From: Orthonyx spaldingii
Taxonomy: Eukaryota > Chordata > Aves > Passeriformes > Orthonychidae
Reading direction: 5' to 3'
Assembly (NCBI GenBank): GCA_013397795.1
Contig: VZTJ01001774.1
Coordinates: forward strand, 679,342 to 743,341
DNA length: 64,000 nt
Under the pieces are notes generated by a model that did no database searches, was not told the origin of the DNA, and worked only from the letters and a program-made list of their open reading frames with translations. The stretch's first letter is position 1, and every line of letters begins with the position of its first letter. This document shows positions 36,131 to 48,800 of the stretch, one piece after another. Position numbers and translations under genes: made by a program.

Positions 36131-39100
36131 ACCAATGAAGAATGGCTGAAGTAACTTGGATTGTTTTCTGTTTGGTGCAGTCTAGGAGAATGAATCCTTA
36201 TTATGTGGTGGGATAACTCACTCATGACAATTGCATGTGTCTAAGCCCATAGTGTTCTTAATGATACAGTTACTTTTGGCAAATTTATCTGAAGTCTGTC
36301 AGTGTGAGAACGTGGCTCTGAATCCTCCCTGAACCATTCATTGACACTTCCTCACAAACTCTCAGAGCTTTTTGTGATGAGCAGGTCTAAATCTTCATAC
36401 ATTCTCACATTTATTTTGAAAATATGCATGTTAGCTTTGAAAAGTTTGAGTTTCTAATTTTTTTATGTACCGTGTTAGCATATTTGTGCAGGAACAGTGG
36501 TAGACATGCAGAGCTCAGTGTGTAAGTGTGACCTCTGGGGCGTTGTGCTTTGGCAGGAAGCTTCTGCCTGTTGGAAGATTTAATCCAGCCATGTTTGCAA
36601 AATGAATTGAGAGGCTTGGATGGAAGGTGAAACAAAGGTGCAAAGTATTACAGTTACATGATATTTACATTCAAGCTAAAGGGCTCTGAACAGGAGAACT
36701 CAAGGGATCTTTTTCATGACAGAAGTAACATTTCATTCCAAGGTTTTTCTAAGCTTAAACATCTCATATCCAAGCACTTTGCAGGCCTTGCTGGTATAAT
36801 TGCATCTGCAGGTGATGAAAAGAAACAACTTTTCCTGTTGAGAATATCACAAACAGATGCTGCATTCACAGTAGGTTACAATACACTGAGCCTTTACAGC
36901 TTTTACCAAAGAGGACATTCAGTTGTTGAGACTACACACTATTATGTTGGAGAAAGCATAGCAAGGATACATATTTTCCACTGTTGTGGAGTGTATTGCC
37001 AGCTGAAGTCTAGATACTGAAATATACCCACTCTGCTAAGAAAAAAGTTAATATATTAATACATCAAACTTTCTAATTTACATTAATTTTCAGCTAAATG
37101 ATTGTTAGTGTGATTTCCCCTAATCCATACAGTACAAAATTTGGTCACACAGGACTGTCTATGAGGATTTAGCTTGGAGGAGTTGAAACTGAACAGTTTG
37201 GCCACAAAAGAGAAAACTTCATACTTCCAATCCTAATTAAAGCTGTCTGTTGATGTCAGACTCGAATGCTGCTTTTTCAATTCACATTAAGGCTAGCTAT
37301 TGATTTCAACACAATGAAAGAGAAGAACAGCACAGGCAGTATTAAAGGAGATGTCTGCTGCACACATGCATGTGTCTGGTTAGGACTTGAACAGTGCAGG
37401 GGCTGGAAACTTTGGATCTTGGTACCAGGTGCAGGGTCAGAACAGCACAGATTGAAGCTGAAAGTCAGTGAGTGATTGTGAGCAGACACTAACGGCTGAA
37501 AAATGTTTAAAGAGAAATATCCAAAAGCCACACTAATTTATCTGTGCTCAGCCTGTACTAATAGAAACTGTTCTGCACATTAAGTACAAATCTCAACATT
37601 CATGCTTCCTGTATCCCAATAAATCTGATACAACTTTTCACAGCATGGGAATTTGCATTTATTGGCTTTCCTGTCCCCTTCAACAAGGGTGCCTTACTTT
37701 ATGTACCCATCACAAGATGGAGGTGAGAACTTAAAAGACTGTTCTAGATTAAAACCCAGTATAAATTAACTTGCTCAAAGGCACCGCCAGTCACCTGCTT
37801 CTTGCAGCTTTCATTATGAAGCAGATCCCTCTTTGGAATGCAGATTTGGTAACAGCTAATTAGTTTTGTAGCTAATCTTTTACAGTCTTTCAGGTTATGA
37901 AGATAAACTAAACAGGATGAATGGGAAAAAACATCTACAGCTCGCTAATAATAATCAATCCCTAGACATTTCCCCAGCTTAATGTACATTGAGACATCTC
38001 TCAAAGCCAGATACTGTTGGAACAGCTGAGAGAAGCTGCAGAAAAGCCTTGAATAGTGATTCACATCTGACTACTTTGTGCTTAAGTACAGAAGGGCTGC
38101 TTACTGTAAGATGCTTTTCAGTGGTGGAATTGGGGGCTAGGAAAGATCAGAGGAAAAGAATGATCCAGGCAATTCTAGGGAGGGAAGAAGTAACCTGATT
38201 AGTCTGTCCTGTTGTGTCATGGCAAGAATGAATGCTGTATTCACCTCCGTGAAGGCAATTTTCAGCTGACTGAGATGTGGATGTGGAAAAGGCCATTTAC
38301 AGTGAAAAAGATCAGAAGAGATCTTTTCAACTGGCTGTTACTTAGATTTACGTGGCACCAGTCAGGTTTCAATGAACACTCCTATTATCAAAATATTTTG
38401 TTGCTTTAGTAACTCTCTCTTCAGTCACTAAATTTGAAGGTACTTCTATTTTTGATTTTAAAAGAAAGTAAGTTCTGTTTTTTCAGTGTTTTGTTTGTAG
38501 TTCCAAATGAAGAAAAATCAAATCAGCTTAAACACGAATTTTTTTTTAAACAAATGAGCAAACAAAGAAATAATTCTGGTTTTGTATATGCTCAAGCACT
38601 CTAGGAGTATGTTTGTGGTTCCCTTTGCACACACAAGTATTTTCACTCTGAGGAGTTTTAGACTTTCAAATTCCTGAGCTAGTCCTATTTGCAGGTCTAT
38701 ATCTTCTGAAAATTTGCTCTCTGAAAAGAACATTGCAGATTTAGATTCAGTGTTGTCCTAATGTGGCACTGAAAGTCAAGAATTTCTGAATTCTTTAGGA
38801 ATACGAACCAACTCATTAAAAATAATGAGATAGTAAAAATAAAACTGTCAATTATTCCACTTGCTTTGTGACTTGTGAAGTCTACATTTTAAAGTTCCTC
38901 TCCACAACCAAAAAAGCTAAACACATTTTTCCAGAATCAAAAGAGGTGAGACGCTAGAGGCTGGCTGTTTTAAAAAGAACAGAATGAGACCAAAAAGCAA
39001 ATTGGTGGAAATGGAAAATGATGCAAGACCAAGAAAAAGAAAAAATTCTGTGGTACACAATTGTGGATGGAAGTCAGCTGGAATTCACTGTGTGAGGATA

Positions 39101-41654
39101 TTCTGTTTATTAAGCCAGGAGCACGTGTACAGGAAGGGGGCAGCTGATGCAGATGAGGAAGTGGCAGTTGTGTGTAACAATGTGCATTCAGTTTGTGTTT
39201 TATTGAATGCTGTCAGTAGATGGCTCGGTGAATGGCAGAGCATCTGTCTTTCTTAGCATAATCAAATTCTCACTGATTTGCATCTCAGATTTGTTCTCTT
39301 GATAATAAGCTGTTCTGCGGATGTGACATCATGCATTGAAACTGCTCAGAACATCACACAATTATTAATATATGATCACTAAATTGATAGTGAATGGCTT
39401 TCCAAGTCATAAAACGAAGGACCAGATTATTTCACAATAAAAAAGATGTAAAATAGCTAATTACTTGGACTGAATTGCCTAAATGATTTTGTGCTGCACT
39501 TTGTGTGTTAAACACTGACAAATGAGGGCAATTAACACAGTACTGAAGTTCAGAGTGTGCAACAGACAGCACATAGTGCTAAGAGAAGTTATTTCTTCTT
39601 CTTGGTGCAGCTGTATTTCAGTCAGTCTCAGGTAGTAGGCCCCACCTGTTACCATTTCAGCCAAGATTCCAACAATATATAAGTTACCACGGTTTTACTG
39701 TGTCTGTACTGGCCCATGTGTGTTGGATGTGACATCTTGAAGCTGTTTGTGCTGCAAAGCTCACGAGTGCTTGTGAGATCTTCTCCCCTGTTACATGGCT
39801 TTATATCACAATGGTCCATATCCCTTAAACTTTACACAGTTCTCCAAAACTGAGTCAACAGATTGGTTATTTTTCAAATTTAATAAATATTAATTATATA
39901 TTGTACATACATCCTCTTCTATGTATTGCCTTTCTTTTGCTGTGACAATTTCCTTTAGGTGGGCAGATTTTAGATAGAAAATTTCTACTCTAGTCATGTA
40001 AGTTCTAAATTTAATTTGTCTAAACAAATGCTGTCTTGCCCAAAGTGCTTCTAAATGAGGCTTGTTTGTTCCAGAGGGGTTATTTATTTTGGTGGAGAAA
40101 GGAGGTCCAACACTAAAATTAATTATTTTGTGGTTTCTCAGTTACCTAAGTTATACTTCTGGACATTCTCATCTTGATAGGAATGAACTTTCTCATTCTG
40201 TATCTGTAAGATTCATGGAATAAATGTTCTTGTGTCTCTTTTGCCTGTTTGGCTTAATCTGGGAGGCTTTTGTAGAGCACATCAAATTCACACAACCATA
40301 GCATCCTTCTATTTCACCCAGGAGTGCTGTGGTTGGAATAATCATCCTGTACCCCATTCTTTGTTTCCCAAAATAATTTAAGCTTCCTCACCCCATCAAA
40401 GTGCTCAGATGCCAAACTTAGGATACCCTGATGCAGTGGGAAGCCATTCTTACTACTTTTTTATTGAAGCAGCTCTATCATTTGGATGGAATAAATGTTT
40501 TTCAGTGGACCATAGACTGTTTATCAAAACAGAGAAAACCTAGTGGGGGAAAAACTGAGGGGGGAATACCCTGAGTTTCAAACCCTCGCTTTACTGAACA
40601 CTTCATTTTTTATTTTCAAATAATCAGCAAAAGAAAGACTAAAACTCGGGTGTTTGTCTTTCCAGCATAACTACTTTTGCCGCTGGGCTATATCCAAGTT
40701 TGCTTTTATCCCTCTTCTGACTGGTGCTATGAATATTTAATAAACTCCATGCACAGTGGAGCAGGTTCGGCAGGAAGGAATGAAAATTCCATTAATACAG
40801 CAGATTGTCCTACATCTGCTGGCTTGGGGACACCTTGAAGGTGGCAGATGTTGCTGTGGATTCCACAGACACCCTCTGGAACAGGGCCCCTCTCTCCTGG
40901 AGCCTGAGGTGCTGGAGAGGGCAGGGCTGCTGCTCTGCTTTCTGCAGTTTGGGAGGGGACTCAGGCCACCTCAGTTTAACAGCGACGTGTTGGGCATTGG
41001 ATCCTCGGGAAGGGGGTCTGAAGAAATGTTTTCTGTGGCTCAGTAATGAGCCAAAGCCACCTTTCCTGAGCAGTGGGCTTCCTAAGCATCTCCAGCTCCG
41101 GCTGTGAATGACTGTGAGTGGTGATTTCAGGCACGCATTCACCTCAGGTGTCCGGGGCACAGCTTGAGCTGAGGATTTCAGGACACAGTGCAACACTTCT
41201 GTGTTAGATGATGCCCTGTTCAGCACCACTGTGCCTCTGTGCTTCTCCTGCCCTGGCCAGGTTCTTCAAGGAAAGGCTAGAATCCTAATGAGCAAGTGTT
41301 TTCCAAAGATTTCATCACTTCCCTCCTTTTTTTTTTTTTCCCCAGCTTAAAGCATTGTTTTATCCACAACAATTTTCAGAACGTTCACAATAATAAAATA
41401 AAATGGTTGCTCAAATGATCAAAATCACTGCCAATCGTACCTGGAGAAAACAAGCTGTGCTTTTAATGATGCAATTTGAAAAGCACATGTCAAAACACAA
41501 ACGAAACAGCTTACTAAGAATCACACCAGTTAGGATAGCAGAGCACAGTGCTGCTGGATGAACTGCTGCAAATAAAGAGCTCTGACTTGTGTCTTGTTAA
41601 GCAGCACTTCACATGACCTTCTGCAGTACCTGAGCTTGCAGGTACAGTAAAGAA
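36131..41654. other. Unique intronic DNA
   Basis: No gene or recognisable repeat. The 120-codon plus frame at 36658-37020 is unrecognised. A GC-richer patch at 40750-41260 (few CpGs) carries overlapping frames on both strands, none recognisable. Confidence 0.5.
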
Positions 41655-41730
41655 CTATTTTGGTCCTGTTTTACAGATGAGATAACTCAAAGCAAAGAGA
41701 AGTAAAAGTACAAAAGCAGAGGGGATACAG
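41655..41730 (-). mobile_element. CORE-SINE/MIR-like relic (short)
   Basis: GTCCTGTTTTACAGATGAGA and TAACTCAAAGCAAAGAGAAG match 'tcctgttttacagatggggaaactgaggcacagagaag', the reverse complement of the MIR-type core. Only the conserved part remains. Confidence 0.6.
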
Positions 41731-42564
41731 AAATATCCTTTGTTTCTTTTAGGTCAGAGGCAAACTTTTAACCCATACCATTAATCCCACTACGTGTACG
41801 ACGACAAGGGCAGAGAAGAGCTGGGATGTGTGGCCGTATCCATTCCTGATACTGATTTATAGCAAACCCAGGTAAGACCAGACCTATCTGAGCTGAGTGA
41901 ACCTGTCTCTGCTCCCATCTAGACGCAATGTTGTTCTTTTCCCTTAGTAGCCTCTAGAGGCACTTGAAAGGCACTGCCTTGTCCCTCAGTATTTCAGGCG
42001 GTGTCTCATTACAAGGTGATAAATAACTCGCCTGCGGTTTCTGCAGCTCGCTAATACCAGAGACAGAAATAAAACCGGCCAGAATTTTTCTCACTATTCA
42101 TTTTCAACTTAATGAATAGTGAATGGAAATATTTTCTATTAATGAACTTTGATGGAAGCTGAAGCCTGGACAGGATGGAAAGAAAATAGAGAACAGTGTC
42201 ACCCTCTGTAAGCAGTGACACTCTCCATATTCCTCCCAGGCAGTCCTACAATTGTCAGCTTTGATGCTGCTCTGGATCCTTTCTTTCAACTGTATAATTT
42301 TCTTTTTCTGCAGCTTTGTTTGCTTAGGATGATCTTTCTGAGTCAGGTTGCAAAGTCTCTAGCCTTTCTCTGTCTAAATGCCACTTTCATGGTCTTGCTT
42401 TCTGGAAGGAGCTTTCCAGCAACAGAGTCAGAAAGAATTAGAAGATAGCAAAGTCTTGTGCTTGATGAAGATGAATAAAAACATTCCACTGGTGCAATAA
42501 TCAGAGCTGCACTTAATTTGCTTGCTGTAGTTTGTCTAATAAATACCTGGTTCTTCGGACTCTC

Positions 42565-42580
42565 ACATCTAATTAGATGT
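42565..42580. repeat. 16-bp perfect palindrome
   Basis: ACATCTAATTAGATGT is self-complementary over all 16 bases and centres on TAATTA, a homeodomain-type core. Function unknown. Confidence 0.8.
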
Positions 42581-42771
42581 AAATTAATTAGGATAATTTT
42601 GACTGACACTGCTGCATTGTTTTTCTGCTGACTTACAAAAAACTGTTTATTTTTGCTTAGTTGTACAGTTATGTTTTGCTGTGGGAAAATCTAATTGTCA
42701 GCTATTAGTGGCACTGCCAGGAATCACTGTGGAGGCTGATCTCCACTTATTAATGGGATTGCTGTCTGGTA

Positions 42772-42809
42772 TTTTCTCTACTCTCATCATTTTTCTCTAC
42801 TCTCATCAA
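42772..42809. repeat. 19-bp tandem duplication
   Basis: TTTTCTCTACTCTCATCAT at 42772 is repeated at 42791 with one mismatch at the last base. Confidence 0.9.
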
Positions 42810-45800
42810 CTTATAAGTCTTTCTTTACACCTCTAAGCTTTCAGGCAATCTGCCTTTATTCCTCTCCTGACCTTTCCCTACTGGCCTCAGCAGTTTCTCT
42901 CTGGTCTTGCTTGGCTCCATCGCCTTCTTTCATTTTAAGTGCAGGTTCTCTGTCACTGTTTGATCTCTCAATAGCAATGGCCTTTTATTCACTGTACTTT
43001 GTTTCTCAGTCTGGCACAGTCACCCCAGCAACCCAGACTTGGGTATCTCCCACATGCTGTTTCCACAGTCTTTTTCTAACAGGACCTGCAGGAGGAACAA
43101 GAGTGTGCAAGAAAATGGTATTTCACGAGTAATTTTATGTGTTTAGTAAGTGTGGAACATTACTGGCAACAGAATCTTTGCTGTTGTATGAAAACTTTAG
43201 AGTAATTATTGTTTTTGTAAGAGTCACCATTCACAGCAACAGCCACAGCCAGGTCTTTAAGATGAGCGTGGGAGGGGTTAGAAGAAATCTTGTGCTTTCC
43301 CCCTCATAATCTTGAGCAAGGCATTTCATTTGGCTTTACGTGGAAGTCTGAAATTTCAAAATAAATAAAGAAACCTTCAAAATGCCCCTCTTCTTACTCA
43401 TTTCCACAGTTATTTCATAGTAGCATTGTTATCAATGTAATAAGATTAAACTGAAATTGCCTGTATTGAGTTAGATTTTGCTGAAGAAAGCAGTCTGTAC
43501 CCAAAAGCATACTAGCTTTTTCAAGCTGTATCAGCTAATCTAATAAAAGATACCATTTTCACAAAACTCTCTTTGCTTATGCCCACTCCTCATATCCTCC
43601 TAAATCAATAAATAAAGTTAAGGGTATCTAAAAATAAACTGGGCTAGTTTTGTGGCAGGTTCCCAAGCACACCATGCAAAATACCTTGAGAATCTGGCCG
43701 TACATCTGCTCAGCACTATTTCGTCTGGGAAGGAAGAAAACTAAGGCAGAGATGAGGACCTGAAATTTTTTTTTTAGAATGTAACTTTTCTCACTTTGCA
43801 TAGAAGACTTATTTATGCACAGACAGTGAATCCCAGAGCTACACAAAGTGGTAAATTGTTTACTGATTCCTTTCCTCAGAGCATAACTGTTCAGAGCAGT
43901 ACAATTTCACACACCACCTGATACTGCAGATGTATTTCATTCTTGCATGCTTGATTTGCACTGGACATTTCAGTATTGCTGTAAATAAATGAAATACATG
44001 GCAAGTAAAGAGATTAGAAGCACATTTCTTCAGTGTAAGCTGGAGGCTTTCAAGCAAATAGCTCTTAATGATGTGTAGACTAATCCATACTCCTGCAGTT
44101 AATAAGGCACTATTCCTTTGAATTTCAGACAATGTAATGAAAATATTCATACTTATATCTAACCTTTCACTCCTCATCTGAACATTTAGGATTCAGAGAT
44201 GTGGTTATAATGCTTATTCTGTAATTGCTTGCCTGGAAAAGAAATCACGAGTTCACACTGCTTTACTCTTTCTTTTTCCTCTCCCTTCTTCAGCTTCGTA
44301 AGTGGAACCTTCTAAGGGAACGTCAGAGATTTTATAAGTCATTGAAATGGTTCAACCTCCACTGTTGATTTAGTGACCATTATTTGAAATCAAAGTACTT
44401 CTAGGCCGCCATAGTAAACATGAGACCAAAGTAGTACTGGGGATTCTCTTAATCACCAGGAACTGCACAGTGCTTCAGAGACCAGGAATTTCTTTGGGTC
44501 ACGTACTGACTGCCTTGTGGAGCCAGAGAGATGCGCACCAAATGATATTGACAGATATTTGGCAGAATATCTCTTAGAAGATGTTCTTTTTTTGAACCTC
44601 CCTAGCATGTGTTGTCCTGATATTCAGAGATTTCATGTTGATGAGAGATATTGGATGGAGTATTGTCCTTACAGGTAGTGTTTGAAGTTCTGAAACTCTT
44701 ACTTTTTCTTTAGTAGTTGGTACTTAGAACTCACAATTAGAGTTATGGTTTGAGTGCAATTAGTCAGGGTTTAGACCAATGAGCAAGGACATTTTCTGAT
44801 TTTCATTTCGCATTGACCACTGAAGCCACTTGGTTACCACGAATTAAAAGCGGAATCTACTTTTATCCTCAAAATAATACTGAAACACTGTTTCCCTTAA
44901 CAATATTTCAGCTGAAAGATAAGAAAACCTTTTACAAAACAGCCTGCTTCTTGAAGTTGCTTGTGCTTTTTTTCCTTTGCACACGTTCTGAGATAGTCAA
45001 ACCCCTCTGAGAAGGCAGGTTATCGACTCCCCACATGAAGAGCAATCTTATGTCTTTAATCCTTCTCGCCTATGTGGAAAGCAGGCAACCTGGAGGGAAA
45101 ACAATATGCCTTTGCTGGTGTCAGAACCAATCATTTACATTAGTGCTTGAAGATTGGTCTATGTTTTCAGTTCTCTCTGGCAGGATTCAGACTTCTGTGA
45201 AGTAGAATGAGCTCAGTTGGGGAAAACATAAGTTTAGAGTGTGTCAACCTGAACTTTTCTTCTTTTAAATCTACCTTGGTGTACAGTAGGAGGAGAAACT
45301 CTTTTCTAAAATAAGAGAAAAAGAGTATTTATGTTGATGTTGTAATTAAAATTACAGCTCTCTCCCAATTTCTCTGTGAGAAACTACCTGGAACCCTCTG
45401 GAAAGAGTTCCCCCTACATATAAAATATTAAACTGGTGCAAATCAAGCTTATGCTGCATTATACAAAGTGAGCATTTGATAAGTCCTCTGTGAGAGCTTC
45501 CAAGTTCTATCGCTCTCAGATTGTGCTTAACTTTAATATAAATGATGGTAAAGTGCTGTCCTGGGTTTTACCCAGTGTCTTCAGAATCTAGGCCATTACA
45601 ACAAAAGAAGTGTGTATAATCTGTTTTCTGTGTTAATAATAAGCTACATAATCAACAGAGTTGTTGAGAATTTTGACTGATTTGGGTCTGACCTATACCC
45701 AGCAGCTGGACTGAGGTCACTGCACTTTGCTTGTTTTATTTCTGCCAGACTAGGAAGCAAAAAGCTCTAATTGCCTTTTCCTTCCTGGCACGTGCCCTGG

Positions 45801-48800
45801 AAACCTGTTGTGTTGTAAAATACAATACAGGCACAGTTTGTGGAGGGGAAAGCCCAAATTATCAGTGCCTATGCTCAAGTTTCTTCTCTGCTCCCTATTC
45901 CGTGGATCCAACAAGCACTAGACAAGAAACAAAAAGATGGGTCAGGGGTAGCCACTGTCAGCAGCAGCCCTTGTGCCATAAAAGCATCAGTTCTCACTTC
46001 TCTCATTAGCAGCAGTGATCAGTGGTCAGATATCAGCATCCTCATTAATTCACCCTCTCTCCTGCTCGTTCCTCTGTGATTTGCACTTGTGAAGCAACTC
46101 ACCAGCCCTTGCTGCACTTTCAAAATATGATGTTCCCATGTAACCAGCAAGGCATGTGGGGTTCTTTGCACAAATATTGTTAGGTGCTTGTACGCACTTA
46201 CAAGGCAATAATCTGACTGCAGTTATTATCCAATTAAACTGACGGAACATGACAGGAATAATAACATCAGTGTAATAACTCCAAGGGAGAAAGTGTTAGT
46301 TAAGCACTGTCTGTACCCCAAACACTTTTAAAACTTCAAGAGTTAAGGGGATTTTAATTTTATGCTTATTTTAGGAATTACTTGGTACAGTAAGGTGTAA
46401 GACAGATACCACTGTTAGAGTTTGCAAACACAGATGAAGTCTTGTAATCAAGATTATGCAAAATAAGTCCTGATCAAAGTGAATTTTCTTACTTTTATCT
46501 TTTTTTTTGCTTCTCCAAAAGTGAGTTTTGATCAAAAACAAATGATCAAATAACACAGATTCTCATCCACTCCTATGGCATGAGCTGATACTAATTATGG
46601 CATTTGTGACATTTATGTAAGAGTGGAGCTCAGAGTTGTATAAGGCCAAGTTGATTGACAGTGTGGCTTCTGAGATTTTTTTTTATTGCAGTGCCGAGCA
46701 GGCCAATTTGAAAGGCAATTGGGTTTGTACTGGGCTTCCAATTTAGAAATTGTGGTGGAGAGGAAACTGTAATTGAGAAACCACGGTTAGGTGAGTGTGT
46801 TTGGATATATCCAGACAACCTTCCTTAAGGGGAATGGTGGAGAATGTAAAGGGAAAGGACTTTCCTCTGTTTTTTCTTGTCCTCTGTAACACAGCACATC
46901 TGGTCCACAGGCTCTCCATCAATGGAAAAATCCTGAGCTTAGCTGGGAGCTCCCACCTGCTTCACACTCCCTCTGTGCCCATGGTGCTGCTGCACAGCAC
47001 TGCTGCCTCCAATGAACCACCCAAATCCCTTCTCAGGTGCAAGGATTACTCTGATTCTAGGACTATGCAGCTGCTTTTGTCCTTGTGTTGGACTCTCCCT
47101 CCTTGAGACCTCAAGCCCATCACTGACTCTGAATCCTAAGATCTGGAGCACTGAATGCCTGTAACAAGAGTGGTGAAGGTTTTCCAAAATATCACTCATG
47201 GAGCTCTCAAAAGCAGCCATGTACTGAAGAGGGCTTATGACTAAAGTAGATACAAGTGTTCTTTTATGTGTTTAGGACTTTTCTCATCCTCTCAGATGAG
47301 TTCCCTGTGCACAGATTGTCTCTGATACATGGCCCAGTACAATATCTTGAAGAATTTGCATAAATATTAAATAAGCAGCTCAATTATATGTAGCAAATGA
47401 CTATCTGAGGGAAAAAAGCCTCAATCTGATGGATTTTCTGGCTTGCAGTGACAGACCTGATGTCATGCTCTGTGCTAGAGTAGTTACATTACTTCATGCT
47501 GCTGGCACTGAGAACCCAAGCACTTCAATCAGTAGGGAAGGCAGGAAGAGCTTTGAGAGTAGTGATGTTCCCTACAATGTTAAACTAGATTGGGCCCCTT
47601 GGACAGCTGATTTTGTTGTTTGTCTGTTTGTTTTTAGAAGACAACTGGGTAGATCTTAGCATTATCTAATTATTAAGAGCGAGAGTCAGCCTTGCAAGGA
47701 GGTAATCTTAAAAAAGTCTTGTTGGTAACGACTTGGGCACAGAAGGCAGAAGCTGATGCTGACTAGTAACAATAAGTGTCTTTAGTTGAGTGGTATAACT
47801 AAAGCAGATATTTTGAGACATAAAATCACTAAGTACACAGAGTATTACAGACACTTGTTGTAAACATTCATGTCTTTATATCTCCAGTGTTCATTGTTCA
47901 CAGTATCAGTGTTTTCCAGAGGAGTATTATGTAGGGAATAAGCCCTCCCCATGTCCTAGTCTGAAGAAAAGGTATGTCAAATAAATTCTTAGTGACAAAT
48001 CTGCAACAAGCACTAGACTGCCTGATTTTTTCCAGAGAGCATCACTTATTTTTTTGACAAAAGAAATTGCTGAGAATGGCTAAGGCAGCAAAACATACAT
48101 ATCACCCAGAGACATCAGCACAGTCTACCTGCCCTCTGCTGACTGCTTGTTTTCACATAATTCTGCATATTTTTGCATAATGGGCATGCTGTAATTTCTA
48201 TGAGTACATTTTCCATTTGGAGATTTTAAAGCAAAATCCCTTCTCTCTCTCAGCTATAAAGACTTCTTCCGAAGTCATCATTACCATGAAATTAATGCTG
48301 GGTTATACAATTAGAAATAACTAAGTAGACAAAGCAGATAACAGTGCTGAGAGCACACCCAACCATGTGCATTTGAAGTGGATGCTGCATCCTGTTTCAC
48401 TGGGAATGCACTGAGGAAGGCAGCAGCTCATCTGGCTCTTGTTTCTGTCAGGACTGCTTGGCTTTCTGAAAGATGTATTCTGAACAGCATCTCTTGGGCC
48501 CAGCTGAGGAACTGGGGTCTCATTCTTTAGTTTGTGCTACTGCACTGCCACTGGAAGTGGTCACTGCCCTCTGCCACCTCCTGAATCCTGCCTGGGAATT
48601 GTTTGGAACATTGCAGCCTAACACAGGGTGAAAGCCTGTCAGGAACCATTATGGCAGCCTAACAGAGATTATTACAGTCCAGCATCCAGTTCCTTTCCCT
48701 GACCTTTTACTGGCAGAAATATAACCTGTAGGGTAAGAGCATTTAGCTTAATTTCTCAGACTTTGTGCTCGAGATTACTCTCTGGAGGTTGTTAGCCATC

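Noticed and set aside
36658..37020. Plus-strand open frame of 120 codons
   Set aside because: Unrecognised sequence without promoter or splice context. Consistent with chance.
40810..41229. Minus-strand open frame of 139 codons in a GC-richer patch
   Set aside because: GC-rich DNA has fewer stop codons, and overlapping plus frames are equally open. No recognisable domain.
47319..47326. Minus-strand ATG reading MYQ
   Set aside because: Continues RQ rather than GHMQ and lacks a donor; chance match.
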